Assembly (NCBI RefSeq): GCF_040812015.1
Contig: NZ_JBFNXJ010000011.1
Coordinates: 62,001 to 126,000 of the forward strand
Length of the DNA stretch: 64,000 nt
Source of the DNA: Chitinivorax sp. PXF-14
Lineage (GTDB): Bacteria > Pseudomonadota > Gammaproteobacteria > Burkholderiales > SCOH01
Direction: 5' to 3'
The notes under the pieces: model-generated
The model's database searches: none
The model's input: the letters and a program-made list of their open reading frames with translations, nothing else
Told to the model about the DNA's origin: nothing
Shown: positions 43,059-51,754 of the stretch, one piece after another
How positions within the stretch are numbered: position 1 is the first letter of the stretch
Layout of the letters: every line of letters starts with the position of its first letter
Program-made: the position numbers and the translations under genes

Positions 43059-44174
43059 TCAGCGGTGGGCCAGCCCCAGGTATTCAGCGGTCTGCATTTC
43101 CTGCAGGCGGCTGGCGGTGCGGAAGAATTCGCCCGACTGCACACCTTCGGTGTAAATCTCCTCGGCCGGCACGGCGGCCGACAGGATCAGTTTGACGCGG
43201 CTGTCATAGAACACGTCCACCAGCCAGGTGAAACGGCGTGCCTCGGAGGCTTGGGCCGCGCTGAGCCTCGGCACATCGGCGACGATCACAGTGGAATACT
43301 CACGTGCGATCTCCAGGTAGTCGGTCTGCGCGCGCGGGCCACCGCAGATCTGCTGGAAATCGAACCAGACCACGCCGGGCGTGTGGCGCACGCACTTGAT
43401 CTTGCGGCCGTCGATGGTCAGCTCGGGCTTCAAGTCGGGCGCACTGGCCACTTCGTTGAAGGCAAAGGTCAGCTTGCCCTGGGTGGCATCGTCGATCGGC
43501 GTCAGATAGGTTTCTATCTTCTGCAGGCTGCGCAAGCGGTAATCGTTGCCGCCATCGACATTGACGATGGTCAGGTTGTCCTTGAGCAGCTTGATCGTCG
43601 GCAGGAAGTTCACCCGCTGCAGCCCATTCGGGTAGAGGCCGTCCGGCTCGTAATTGGAGGTCATCACGATCACCACGCCGAGCTCGAACAAGGCCGTCAG
43701 CAGGCGCCCGAGAATCATCGCATCGGCGATGTCGGATACATGGAATTCGTCGAAACAGAGCAGGCGGTATTTCTTGGCCAAGCGCTCGGCCACGATCTGC
43801 AACGGGTCGGGCTCGTTCTTCAAGGTCCGCAGCTCGGCATGCACCTGCTGCATGAAGTGGTGGAAATGCTGGCGTACCTTGCGCTTGTACGGCACGCAGG
43901 CATAGAACGAGTCCATCAGAAAGCTCTTGCCCCGCCCGACGCCACCCCAGAAATACAGCCCGCGCGGAATATCCGGCGTCGGCAACAGCTTGCCGAATGG
44001 CCGATGCCGCTTGCGCCTGAACTCCAGCAATTCCTCGTACAGCTTTTGCAAATGCTCGATGGCGTTGGCCTGAGCCGCATCGGCGATGAAACCCTCGCGC
44101 TGACTGGCCGCGGCATACCACTGCGCCGGGGACATATTGCCATCGGTATCAGGAGAAAATACGTGTTGCGACAT
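43059..44174 (-). CDS. zapE: AFG1-family ATPase, cell division protein ZapE
   Basis: 371 aa. Walker A GGVGRGKSFLMD (about residue 77) and Walker B LLCFDEFHVSDIADAM are followed by MTSNYEPDGLYPNGL, all diagnostic of ZapE/AFG1. ZapE is an FtsZ-associated ATPase needed for division under stress. It is convergent with the EAL-CBS-GGDEF gene (9 bp apart). Confidence 0.95.
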   Translation of the reverse strand: MSQHVFSPDTDGNMSPAQWYAAASQREGFIADAAQANAIEHLQKLYEELLEFRRKRHRPFGKLLPTPDIPRGLYFWGGVGRGKSFLMDSFYACVPYKRKVRQHFHHFMQQVHAELRTLKNEPDPLQIVAERLAKKYRLLCFDEFHVSDIADAMILGRLLTALFELGVVIVMTSNYEPDGLYPNGLQRVNFLPTIKLLKDNLTIVNVDGGNDYRLRSLQKIETYLTPIDDATQGKLTFAFNEVASAPDLKPELTIDGRKIKCVRHTPGVVWFDFQQICGGPRAQTDYLEIAREYSTVIVADVPRLSAAQASEARRFTWLVDVFYDSRVKLILSAAVPAEEIYTEGVQSGEFFRTASRLQEMQTAEYLGLAHR

Positions 44175-44260
44175 GGAAGGGAATCAGTCAGCCTTGCAAA
44201 ATGCGCGCAGACTGTCTTTAAGTAAGAAGAAGGAAGGCGCCAATTATAACGGGGAGACGC

Positions 44261-45067
44261 ATGAATATCACGAATCTGGTCGATCTCAAGATCGTACTGA
44301 TCGAGCCCTCGGGCGTGCAGCTGAAGGTACTGCTGGGCTATCTGGAAGGGCTCGGTATCACCCACATCATCCGCTTCGAGACAGGCCAGGCGGCACTTGC
44401 CGCCATGCGCAGCGACCCGCCGGACCTGGTGGTCAGCGCGCTCTACCTGCCCGACATGACCGGCACCGACGTGGTCTATGCGATGCGGGCCGACACGGTA
44501 CTGCGCACCACAGCTTTCATCCTGATGTCGAGCGAAACGCAGCCGCGCTACCTCGACCCGATCCGCCAGGCCGGCACCATCGCGATCCTGCCCAAGCCCT
44601 TTTCCACGCAGCAGTTGCAAAACGCCCTACTGACGACGCTCGATTACCTCGATCCGCACCTGCTGCGGCTCGACACCGAGCACATCATGATCGAACACCT
44701 GCGCGTGCTACTCGTCGACGACAGCCTCACCGCTCGCGGCTACATCAAGCACATCCTGCAGCAACTGGGCATTCAACGTATCGACGAGGCAGGCAACGGG
44801 CGCGAGGCGATCAGCCTGATCGAGCATGAGTTCTACGATCTGGTCGTGACCGACTACAACATGCCCGAGATGGACGGGCAGGCGCTGACCGAATACATCC
44901 GCGGGCAAAGCGGGCAATCGTCAGTGCCCATTCTCATGGTCTCCAGCGAAAGCAATCAGCAGCGCCTGGCCGCAGTGGAACAGGCGGGGGTTTCGGCCAT
45001 CTGCGACAAGCCCTTCGATCCGCGCATCGTGCGCGACCTCATCGCCAAGATGCTGGCGTCTGGCTGA
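44261..45067 (+). CDS. Tandem receiver protein with a degenerate first domain
   Basis: 268 aa, two receiver domains and no output domain. The second is canonical: DD in LLVDDSLTAR, D198 in VVTDYNMPEMDG and K in DKPF. The first has lost the phosphorylation site: the acidic pair is replaced by EP (LIEPSG) and the aspartate position is A60 (VVSALYLPDMTG), although Lys112 remains. The domain pair resembles CheY-like adaptor proteins in chemotaxis or phosphorelay; the partner kinase is not visible. Confidence 0.88.
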   Translation: MNITNLVDLKIVLIEPSGVQLKVLLGYLEGLGITHIIRFETGQAALAAMRSDPPDLVVSALYLPDMTGTDVVYAMRADTVLRTTAFILMSSETQPRYLDPIRQAGTIAILPKPFSTQQLQNALLTTLDYLDPHLLRLDTEHIMIEHLRVLLVDDSLTARGYIKHILQQLGIQRIDEAGNGREAISLIEHEFYDLVVTDYNMPEMDGQALTEYIRGQSGQSSVPILMVSSESNQQRLAAVEQAGVSAICDKPFDPRIVRDLIAKMLASG

Positions 45068-45081
45068 TCCCGCCAGACAAC

Positions 45082-45771
45082 TCAGTCGACGAGCTGGATG
45101 CTGCCGTTGACGTTGACGACAATGCTGCCGCTACCGCCCTCCGCCACCGGGGCGGGCGCCGCCTCGGCCGCCGCCATGGCGAACATGCGCTTGGCGTAAA
45201 CAGGCCGTGGTGGCGGGTTGCCATCGCCACCGACATTGAGGTTGACGACCTTGTACGCTTTTGCCTTCAGCGATTTACGCACGATCTCGGCGCGCTGCTC
45301 GAAGGCCTGCAGGGCATCGCCGATCAGCTCATTCTCGACGGCACGGCGTGTTTCCGGCGCCACGGAGAACTCCCACTGTCCAACCTGCAACACCGCCTGC
45401 AACTTGCCGATCAGCTCGGCACACTGCTTGAAGTCACGGCATTCGAGCTTGGCCTCGGTGCGGCCACGCCAGCCCGATGCACGGTTCTTGTTGTCGTAGA
45501 CCGGGTAGGTCTGGTTGTCGCCCGACGAGAACTTGATCTTCGGATAGGCCGCAGCAATACGCTTGGCCTCGCCCATGGTCTTGTTCAGGTTGGCCGACAA
45601 CCGCGGCGCATCAGTGTCGTTCTGCTCGGCGAACATCGACACTTCCATCAGGTCGTTCGGCACCTCACGGCGCGCATCGGCCTGCAGGTTGATCACTCTG
45701 TAGTTGAGCGCCTCGGCATGGGCCGTCACGGACAGCAGGCATGGAACAAGAACGGCAAACAGTTTACGCAT
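45082..45771 (-). CDS. SIMPL-domain (DUF541) periplasmic protein
   Basis: 229 aa with a signal peptide (MRKLFAVLVPCLLSVTAHA|EA). DUF541 features are the VINLQADARREVPNDLMEVS strand and the KAYKVVNLNVGG segment. E. coli YggE belongs here and is linked to oxidative stress, but the biochemical role is unknown. GGAGG precedes the ATG. Confidence 0.85.
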   Translation of the reverse strand: MRKLFAVLVPCLLSVTAHAEALNYRVINLQADARREVPNDLMEVSMFAEQNDTDAPRLSANLNKTMGEAKRIAAAYPKIKFSSGDNQTYPVYDNKNRASGWRGRTEAKLECRDFKQCAELIGKLQAVLQVGQWEFSVAPETRRAVENELIGDALQAFEQRAEIVRKSLKAKAYKVVNLNVGGDGNPPPRPVYAKRMFAMAAAEAAPAPVAEGGSGSIVVNVNGSIQLVD

Positions 45772-45788
45772 CGGGCCTCCGGCAAAAA

Positions 45789-46142
45789 TTAGTGGACGTC
45801 GTGTGGCGTTGGCGGCACATCCTCGTCGAGCGTATCCACCACCATGGTGTGCACCTCGATCTCGAACCATTCCCAGAAGGTCTTGAGGTTGCGCTCTCGC
45901 GGCCACAACGCTTGGTCACTGCACCAGGAACCAAGTTCCGCCTCGAAAATCTGTTCATGCATGTCGTCGATGTAGGACACGGCCTCTTCCGGCTCCTCGA
46001 ACTCAGGGATCAACAACACAGTGCAATCCGCGCGCAAATTGTCGAGTGCCAGCTGCACATCGTTTTCAGGCAGCTTGTTGAGCCAATCCAGAAAGGCCTG
46101 CTTGGGCTTGATCACGACGACATTACGGTCAATCACGTACAT
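45789..46142 (-). CDS. Conserved hypothetical protein
   Basis: 117 aa, acidic and Trp-rich, no signal or membrane segment. It opens MYVIDRNVVVIKPKQAFLDW and contains EFEEPEEAVSYIDDMHEQIF and FWEWFEIEVHTMV. GAGG lies 9 nt before the ATG. I know similar proteins only as uncharacterised ones in betaproteobacteria. It sits 17 bp upstream of the SIMPL gene on the same strand. Confidence 0.8.
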   Translation of the reverse strand: MYVIDRNVVVIKPKQAFLDWLNKLPENDVQLALDNLRADCTVLLIPEFEEPEEAVSYIDDMHEQIFEAELGSWCSDQALWPRERNLKTFWEWFEIEVHTMVVDTLDEDVPPTPHDVH

Positions 46143-46227
46143 AATTGGGGCCTCGCATCGGTGTTCGCTATCGTATGCCCAGCATAGCATGCGCAGAACC
46201 GCGCTCCTATTCGGTTACAATCCCGCC

Positions 46228-46932
46228 ATGCATGATTTCCAGCGCCTGCTGCAGGCCTTGGCCACCCTGTGGCTGATTGTCTTCGCCAGCCACATTCAAG
46301 CCGCCGGCAACGCGCGCCAGGACGTTGCCAGCATCGAGCGCACCGCCGAACGCTTTGCACGCCAACAGCTCGAAGGCAGCGACGCACGACTGAGTATCAC
46401 GCATCTCGACCCCAAGCTCTACCTGCCGCAATGCTCGCAACTCGAAGCCTTCCTGCCGTCAGGCGGCAAGCTGATCGGGCGCAGCTTCGTTGGCGTCCGC
46501 TGCAACGGCCCGACGGCCTGGAGCATCAACATTCCCATCCAGGTCAGCCTGTCGATGGACGTGGTGATCGCCGCACACCCCTTGCGCGCAGGCCAACTTA
46601 TCGCCGCAGACGATCTCGGTAGCCGCAGACTCGATCAGGAAGGCATGCCCAGTGGCGTGCTGACGTCACCACAACAGGCCATCGGCCGCCAGCCTATCGT
46701 CGGCATCGCGGCCGGCCTGCCGCTACGGGCGGACATGCTGCGCGCCCCACTGGTCATCCAGGCAGGCCAGATCGTCAAGCTGCGCGTCAACGGCGAAGGC
46801 TTCCAAGTCAGCACCGAGGCGCGCGCACTGGGGCAGGCTGCCGTCGGCCAGAACGTCGCCGTGCGCACGGCATCGGGCCAGGTCGTGCAGGGGGTCGCCC
46901 AAGGGCCCGGCGAGGTGCTTGCAAGCCCGTGA
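46228..46932 (+). CDS. flgA: Flagellar P-ring assembly chaperone FlgA
   Basis: 234 aa with a signal peptide (WLIVFASHIQAAG). The SAF domain region includes HPLRAGQLIAADDLGSRRLD, and the C-terminal flgA domain ends IVKLRVNGEGFQVSTEARAL. FlgA is the periplasmic helper for the P-ring. It is followed by flgM and flgN in the usual order, with a separate sigma-28 promoter in the gap. Confidence 0.94.
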   Translation: MHDFQRLLQALATLWLIVFASHIQAAGNARQDVASIERTAERFARQQLEGSDARLSITHLDPKLYLPQCSQLEAFLPSGGKLIGRSFVGVRCNGPTAWSINIPIQVSLSMDVVIAAHPLRAGQLIAADDLGSRRLDQEGMPSGVLTSPQQAIGRQPIVGIAAGLPLRADMLRAPLVIQAGQIVKLRVNGEGFQVSTEARALGQAAVGQNVAVRTASGQVVQGVAQGPGEVLASP

Positions 46933-47078
46933 GGCAAGGCGCTGACCAGCCCCGCTGGCCGCCTCGTTTTGCCTAGCCTGCTGCCTGGGCATAGCCTCTG
47001 CCACAAAACCCCGGACAGTAGCCAAAGGGCGCGCCGACCAGCCCTTGCAGCCCCCCAACGGTTTGGGCAAAATGAGCC

Positions 47079-47105
47079 TAAAGTTCTGCGCTGACGTGCC
47101 GATAT
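47079..47105 (+). promoter_or_regulatory. Sigma-28 (FliA) promoter for flgMN
   Basis: TAAAGTTC (47079-47086), 11-bp spacer, GCCGATAT (47098-47105); only two bases differ from the TAAAGTTT-N11-GCCGATAA consensus. It lies about 70 bp upstream of the flgM start. Confidence 0.9.
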
Positions 47106-47175
47106 GTCAGTCAGAGACAAACCGTTTGGCAAATCGTCAGCGACGAATGCCAGATTCTTGAAGTGGAGTACGATC

Positions 47176-47496
47176 TTGAAAGTCGATAACACAGGCAAGC
47201 CCATTCAGCCCACCGTCGGCAAAGCCGGCCAAGGCCGCTTGCCGGCCGCTGCCGACAGCAAGGCCTCGACCTCAGGGCAAGTCGACAAGACCGCTGATAG
47301 CGTCGAATTGACCTCGACCTCGCTACGCATGCAGGCTCTGGAAGGCTCGCTCGGCAGCCAGCCGGTGGTGGACTCCGCTCGCGTGGCCGAAATCCGCCAG
47401 GCCATTGCAGATGGCCGCTTCAAGATCAATCCGGATGCCATTGCCGACAAGCTTGTGGCCAGCGTGAAAGAGCTTCTGTCCGAACGCAAGGAATAA
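47176..47496 (+). CDS. flgM: Anti-sigma-28 factor FlgM (TTG start)
   Basis: 106 aa starting at TTG 47176 (GTGGAG upstream), which gives the standard FlgM N-terminus MKVDNTGKP. The C-terminal sigma-binding helix pair is clear (ARVAEIRQAIADGRFKINPD, then AIADKLVASVKELL). FlgM holds FliA inactive until it is exported through the finished hook. The sigma-28 promoter upstream makes the expected feedback loop. Confidence 0.93.
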   Translation: MKVDNTGKPIQPTVGKAGQGRLPAAADSKASTSGQVDKTADSVELTSTSLRMQALEGSLGSQPVVDSARVAEIRQAIADGRFKINPDAIADKLVASVKELLSERKE

Positions 47497-47505
47497 GCGC
47501 CCCGC

Positions 47506-47952
47506 ATGGAACCCGCTGCCCGTCTCGCGGCGCTGCATGAAGAACATGCCAGCGTCGATGCCCTGATTGCCCTGCTCGAAGAAGAAAATATCTGCCTGGC
47601 GCAAGGTGATGCGACCCGGCTACCGGCACTGGCCGATCGCAAGGAAGCGCTGACCCAACACCTAGGCCGCCTGGCGCAGGCACGTGCAGCATGGCTGCCG
47701 GACGACACCAACGCTCAACGTGAGTTGCTGGAAGGCAGTGGCGCCCTGGCGAAGGCCTGGGAGTCTCTGAAGCAGGCCGCCAAGCGTGCAGCGGAACTCA
47801 ACCAATTGAATGGCCAGATCATCAACCGTCGCCTGAACAACACCCGCGATGCGTTGGCAATCCTGCAGCAAGCAGGCGGCCAGAATCCCACCTACGGCCC
47901 CGATGGCCAGCCGCAAGGCGGCAGCGGCGGCAGGCCGCTTGGCTCGGCCTGA
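47506..47952 (+). CDS. flgN: Flagellar export chaperone FlgN
   Basis: 148 aa, almost wholly helical, with the FlgN-type LNQLNGQIINRRLNNTRDAL segment and a Gly/Gln-rich tail. FlgN escorts hook-filament junction proteins FlgK and FlgL. It is 9 bp after flgM. Confidence 0.92.
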   Translation: MEPAARLAALHEEHASVDALIALLEEENICLAQGDATRLPALADRKEALTQHLGRLAQARAAWLPDDTNAQRELLEGSGALAKAWESLKQAAKRAAELNQLNGQIINRRLNNTRDALAILQQAGGQNPTYGPDGQPQGGSGGRPLGSA

Positions 47953-47970
47953 GCCAACACCTCATCCCGA

Positions 47971-48783
47971 TTACTGAGCGGCAGGCGCCGTCGGGGTCAA
48001 ATGAAATTCAGGTAGCTCGGTTACCTGTTCCTTGTTGTCGGCGAGGATATTGACCGTTACACGACGATTGCGCTGACGCCCCTCTTCCGTCTCATTGCCA
48101 GCGATAGGTTTGGTGTCCGCGCGGCCAATGACGGTGATTCTGTCCGGCGTCACGCCATTGGCAACAAACAAGCGCACGACGCTGCTCGCACGCGCACCGG
48201 ACAGCTCCCAGTTCGAGGGAAATTGATAGGAGTTGATCGGTACCGTATCGGTGTGCCCCTCGACCAGAATCAGGTTGTCCACTGGCCCCAGCAGCCTGGC
48301 AACCTCGGTCAGTACCGCCATCGAGTTTGTCTGCAAATCCGCCTGGCCTGAGGCGAACAAGACACTCGCATTGATCTCGACCGCGATACCGCGCGGCGTC
48401 TCAGTGACCCGCACACGGCCCTCCTTGATCAAGGGGGCAAGCACCTTCTGCATATCGGTCGCGATATTGCGCATCTTCAACTCGACTGCGCGCTGCTTGG
48501 CGCTCGCAACCTTGGGCGGTGTTCCGGTGAGGATCGCCCCCTTTTGCACCATGGCTCCAGCACTGCCGCTGATGGAGCCAACCTGGGTCTGCATGCTGCT
48601 GGTGGACTGATTCCGAAAGGCGTTGATCAACGAATCGGACAAAACACGATACTTGCCTTCATTGACTTGCGAAATGGCGTACATCACGACAAAAAACGCA
48701 AACAGCAGGGTAATGAAGTCAGCGTAGGACACCAACCATCGCTCGTGGTTTTCGTGCTCTTCGTGCTTGCGTTTGCGTGCCAT
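47971..48783 (-). CDS. motD: Flagellar motor stator protein, MotB/MotD type
   Basis: 270 aa. The single N-terminal TM with plug region follows the family pattern (WLVSYADFITLLFAFFVVMY), with the proton-carrying Asp in YADF. The OmpA-like peptidoglycan-binding domain follows (LILVEGHTDTVPINSYQFPS, then NWELSGARASSVVRLF). MotD requires a MotA/MotC partner; none is adjacent, as the upstream gene is sppA. The start at 48783 has a good ribosome site; a GTG at 48792 is an alternative. Confidence 0.88.
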   Translation of the reverse strand: MARKRKHEEHENHERWLVSYADFITLLFAFFVVMYAISQVNEGKYRVLSDSLINAFRNQSTSSMQTQVGSISGSAGAMVQKGAILTGTPPKVASAKQRAVELKMRNIATDMQKVLAPLIKEGRVRVTETPRGIAVEINASVLFASGQADLQTNSMAVLTEVARLLGPVDNLILVEGHTDTVPINSYQFPSNWELSGARASSVVRLFVANGVTPDRITVIGRADTKPIAGNETEEGRQRNRRVTVNILADNKEQVTELPEFHLTPTAPAAQ

Positions 48784-48847
48784 GCCAGCCACCTTTCAGG
48801 TAACGTCATCGGTGTGCAACGGCACCGGCACACCGTACAGATCATTC

Positions 48848-49804
48848 TTACTGGATGGAAATCCCGGTCTTCGAGAGCGGCAACTGACTGGCAGCGCTCG
48901 CACCGATCCCCTTGGCGAAACGGTCAGCCCAGTTCTCCTTGGGTGTGAAATCGACCAACTCTTCGGCCTTGATCACATCCCGGGCAACATAGTCGACACT
49001 GCCAAAGCCGTCGGCCAGCCCCATCTTGACGCCCTGCTCGCCATTCCAGATCAGGCCGGAGAAAGTGTCGGACGTCTCCTGCAGGCGCTTGCCACGCCCC
49101 AGTTTGACCGAGGCGATGAACTGCTGATGGATTTGCTCCAGCATCTGCTTGGCATAAGCCTGCTGGTCCGAGCTGAGCGGCGAGAACGGATCCAGGAAAC
49201 CCTTGTTCTTGCCAGCGGTCAGCAGCCGGCGCTCGATGCCGAGCTTTTCCATGGTGCCGGTAAAGCCGAAGCCGTTCATCAGCACGCCGATGGAGCCAAT
49301 CAAGCTGGCCCTGTCGACAAAAATCTTGTCCGTCGCGACTGCAGCGTAATAGCCACCCGATGCGCACATATCGTCGACCACCGTATAGATCGGGATATTT
49401 GGATATTTCGCACGCAGACGCCGGATTTCCTCATAGATCTGCCCCGCCTGCACCGCGCTGCCGCCGGGGCTGTTCACGCGCAGGATGACACCCTTGGTGC
49501 GCTTGTCCTTGAAGGCGTTGCGCAATCCCTCGTTCACGATATCGGCACTGGCACGCGTATTGGGGCCGATCTCGCCATTCAGCTCGACCACCGCGGTGTG
49601 GGAACCATGACCGATCACGTCGCTCATGCCGTCATCGGCCTTACCCCCGACCCATCCCATCGCGGCGGCAAACACCAGAAATACGAACCCAAAGCCGAGA
49701 AAGCGGAAGAAGACATTCCAGCCACGGGTCTTGCGCTGCTCCTTGAGCGACGCCATCACCAGCTTCTCCAGCACTTCGCGTTCCCAGTTATTACCTTCCG
49801 CCAT
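48848..49804 (-). CDS. sppA: Signal peptide peptidase SppA (short form)
   Basis: S49 family serine protease of 318 aa with one N-terminal TM (FGFVFLVFAAAMGWVGG). The catalytic Ser is in DDMCASGGYYAA and the likely Lys in AGKNKGFLDPF; the SLIGSIGVLM strand lies between them. It degrades cleaved signal peptides in the inner membrane. It is the 36K-like short form, about half the length of E. coli SppA. It follows the Rieske gene by 2 nt, so the two are co-transcribed. Confidence 0.93.
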   Translation of the reverse strand: MAEGNNWEREVLEKLVMASLKEQRKTRGWNVFFRFLGFGFVFLVFAAAMGWVGGKADDGMSDVIGHGSHTAVVELNGEIGPNTRASADIVNEGLRNAFKDKRTKGVILRVNSPGGSAVQAGQIYEEIRRLRAKYPNIPIYTVVDDMCASGGYYAAVATDKIFVDRASLIGSIGVLMNGFGFTGTMEKLGIERRLLTAGKNKGFLDPFSPLSSDQQAYAKQMLEQIHQQFIASVKLGRGKRLQETSDTFSGLIWNGEQGVKMGLADGFGSVDYVARDVIKAEELVDFTPKENWADRFAKGIGASAASQLPLSKTGISIQ

Positions 49805-49806
49805 GA

Positions 49807-50160
49807 TCAATCCTGAGGGTTTATCAGATACACATGTCCGTCACGCTCGACGACATTCAGCTTGACAAGGGATCGCCCCTTGCACGGCCCGCCGAGGCAG
49901 ACCCCGCTCTCGGGCGCATAGTACGCGCCGTGTGTTGCACAAACAAGATAAAGGCCGGAAAGGTCGAAGAAATCGCCCTCGTTCCAATCCAGCTCGACAG
50001 GGACGTGAGCGCATTCATTCACATAGGCATACACCTTGCCCTGATAGCGCACGGCAAATGCATTGCGCGTCAGACCATAGGTTTCGACTTGAAAGCGGAT
50101 TCCCTTGCCGCCGTTTGGCAACAGGTCAGACGGGCAAATCAGGCGTTCAGGCTCAGCCAT
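49807..50160 (-). CDS. Rieske-type [2Fe-2S] protein
   Basis: 117 aa. The cluster ligands are CAH (NECAHVPVEL) and CATH (LVCATHGAYY), plus GVCLGGPCKGRSL. It is a stand-alone Rieske ferredoxin without a membrane anchor. It overlaps the HAD phosphatase gene upstream by 22 nt and is followed at once by sppA; in betaproteobacteria this set commonly sits next to rluC. Confidence 0.9.
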   Translation of the reverse strand: MAEPERLICPSDLLPNGGKGIRFQVETYGLTRNAFAVRYQGKVYAYVNECAHVPVELDWNEGDFFDLSGLYLVCATHGAYYAPESGVCLGGPCKGRSLVKLNVVERDGHVYLINPQD

Positions 50161-50795
50161 ACATCAAGCTCCATAAACGTCGCGGCATGGCCGACCGGCT
50201 CGCAAGCCAGCAATTCATCGAGTGGGTGTGCACCGTAGCTCACGGCAAAGCCGTCCGCCCTGGCATTGCGGGCCAGCTGCAAATCGTGCGTGGTATCGCC
50301 GACCATCAGGGTGCGCTCCGGCGCCACGCCGGTATATCCCATGATCTGCTCCAGCATCTCGGGGTGGGGCTTGGAGAACGTCTCATCAGCACAGCGCGTG
50401 ATGTCGAACACATCGCCGAGCCCCGTAACCTCCAGCACGCGATCCAGGCCACGCCGGCTCTTGCCCGTTGCCACGGCGAGCCAGAACCCGGCCTGGCGAT
50501 ATCGGTCGAGCGCCTCCGCCACGCCGTCGAACAAGGTAATACGGCCATCCTGCGCCAGGTAGTGGTGGCGATACGCGTCGACCACGCCGCGCAGATCTTC
50601 GGCGGTCAGCGAATTGTCGAGATACTGCATGGCTTCGGACAAACCCAGCCCGATCACATGTCGCGCCTGTTGCGCACTCGGCGCGGGCTTGCCAATCTCT
50701 TCAAACGCAAGCTGCAAGGCACTGACGATGGTGGCCGTCGAATCCATCAACGTACCATCCCAGTCAAAAACCAATAGATCATAGCGGGCGGGCAT
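50139..50795 (-). CDS. HAD-IA phosphatase (Gph-like)
   Basis: 218 aa. HAD motifs are in order: FDWDGTLMDS with nucleophile Asp, VATGKSRRGL, KPHPEML and MVGDTTHDLQLA. It resembles phosphoglycolate phosphatase and the HAD genes that accompany rluC. It lies 8 bp after rluC on the same strand. Confidence 0.9.
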   Translation of the reverse strand: MPARYDLLVFDWDGTLMDSTATIVSALQLAFEEIGKPAPSAQQARHVIGLGLSEAMQYLDNSLTAEDLRGVVDAYRHHYLAQDGRITLFDGVAEALDRYRQAGFWLAVATGKSRRGLDRVLEVTGLGDVFDITRCADETFSKPHPEMLEQIMGYTGVAPERTLMVGDTTHDLQLARNARADGFAVSYGAHPLDELLACEPVGHAATFMELDVWLSLNA

Positions 50796-50803
50796 GGCTC
50801 ACC

Positions 50804-51754
50804 TCAGGCCGACGGTTGATCCAGGCTGGCCAGAAAACTGGCAAGCTCGGGCGGCAGCGGCGCCTCCAACGACAACGGCTGGCCGGACAACGGATGCATG
50901 AACGATAAGCGCCAGGCATGCAGGAACATCCGCTTCAGCCCCTGGCGGGCCAACTGCTTGTTCAGCGTAAAATCACCATACTTGTCGTCACCGGCAATCG
51001 GGAAGCCAAGATGCGACAGGTGCACACGAATCTGATGTGTGCGGCCAGTCTTGAGTTCCGCTTCAAGCAAACTGAATTGCGGCAAACTGCGCTGCAAGTT
51101 GAATACTGTATGCGATGCCTGCCCCTCGGCGTTGACCGATACGCGGCGCTCGCCGTCGGCCGTCACATACTTGAGCAGCGGCAGCTTGACGCTCTGCCGT
51201 TGATTGCTCCAGCCGCCGCTGACCAGCGTCAGATAACGCTTATCGGTTCGATTTTCACGAATCGCCTCATGCAGGGCAATCAGCGCAGAACGCTTCTTGG
51301 CCAACAGCAACACACCGGAGGTCTCGCGATCAAGACGGTGCACGAGCTCGAGAAACTTGTACTCGGGGTGCTGGGCACGCAGCTGTTCGATCACGCCGCG
51401 GCTGATGCCACTCCCGCCATGCACGGCCATACCGGCCGGCTTGTCGATGGCAAGAATGGCGTCGTCTTCGTACAGGACGGAAAAGTTGACGCGCTGAAAT
51501 GGCGTCGCCCGCTCTGCCGTCGGCTCGCTCGACAGGCGAATCGGGGGTACTCGTAGCAAGTCTCCAAGCTGCAGGCGATAGGTCTGGGCTACCCGTCCCT
51601 TGTTCACCCTGACTTCGCCGCCTCGGATGATGCGGTAGATATGGCTCTTGGGTACCCCCTTGAGCAGTCGGATCAGGTAGTTGTCCACCCGTTGCCCATC
51701 GCCCTCTTCCGCGATAGTCAACAGTGTGACGGAATCTTTGCGAATGTCAGTCAT
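50804..51754 (-). CDS. rluC: 23S rRNA pseudouridine(955/2504/2580) synthase RluC
   Basis: 316 aa: S4 domain (RVDNYLIRLLKGVPKSHIYR), catalytic HRLDRETSG with the essential Asp, and KTGRTHQIRVHLSHLG. It is divergent from rne, the classic arrangement. It heads a minus-strand run with the HAD, Rieske and sppA genes. Confidence 0.96.
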   Translation of the reverse strand: MTDIRKDSVTLLTIAEEGDGQRVDNYLIRLLKGVPKSHIYRIIRGGEVRVNKGRVAQTYRLQLGDLLRVPPIRLSSEPTAERATPFQRVNFSVLYEDDAILAIDKPAGMAVHGGSGISRGVIEQLRAQHPEYKFLELVHRLDRETSGVLLLAKKRSALIALHEAIRENRTDKRYLTLVSGGWSNQRQSVKLPLLKYVTADGERRVSVNAEGQASHTVFNLQRSLPQFSLLEAELKTGRTHQIRVHLSHLGFPIAGDDKYGDFTLNKQLARQGLKRMFLHAWRLSFMHPLSGQPLSLEAPLPPELASFLASLDQPSA

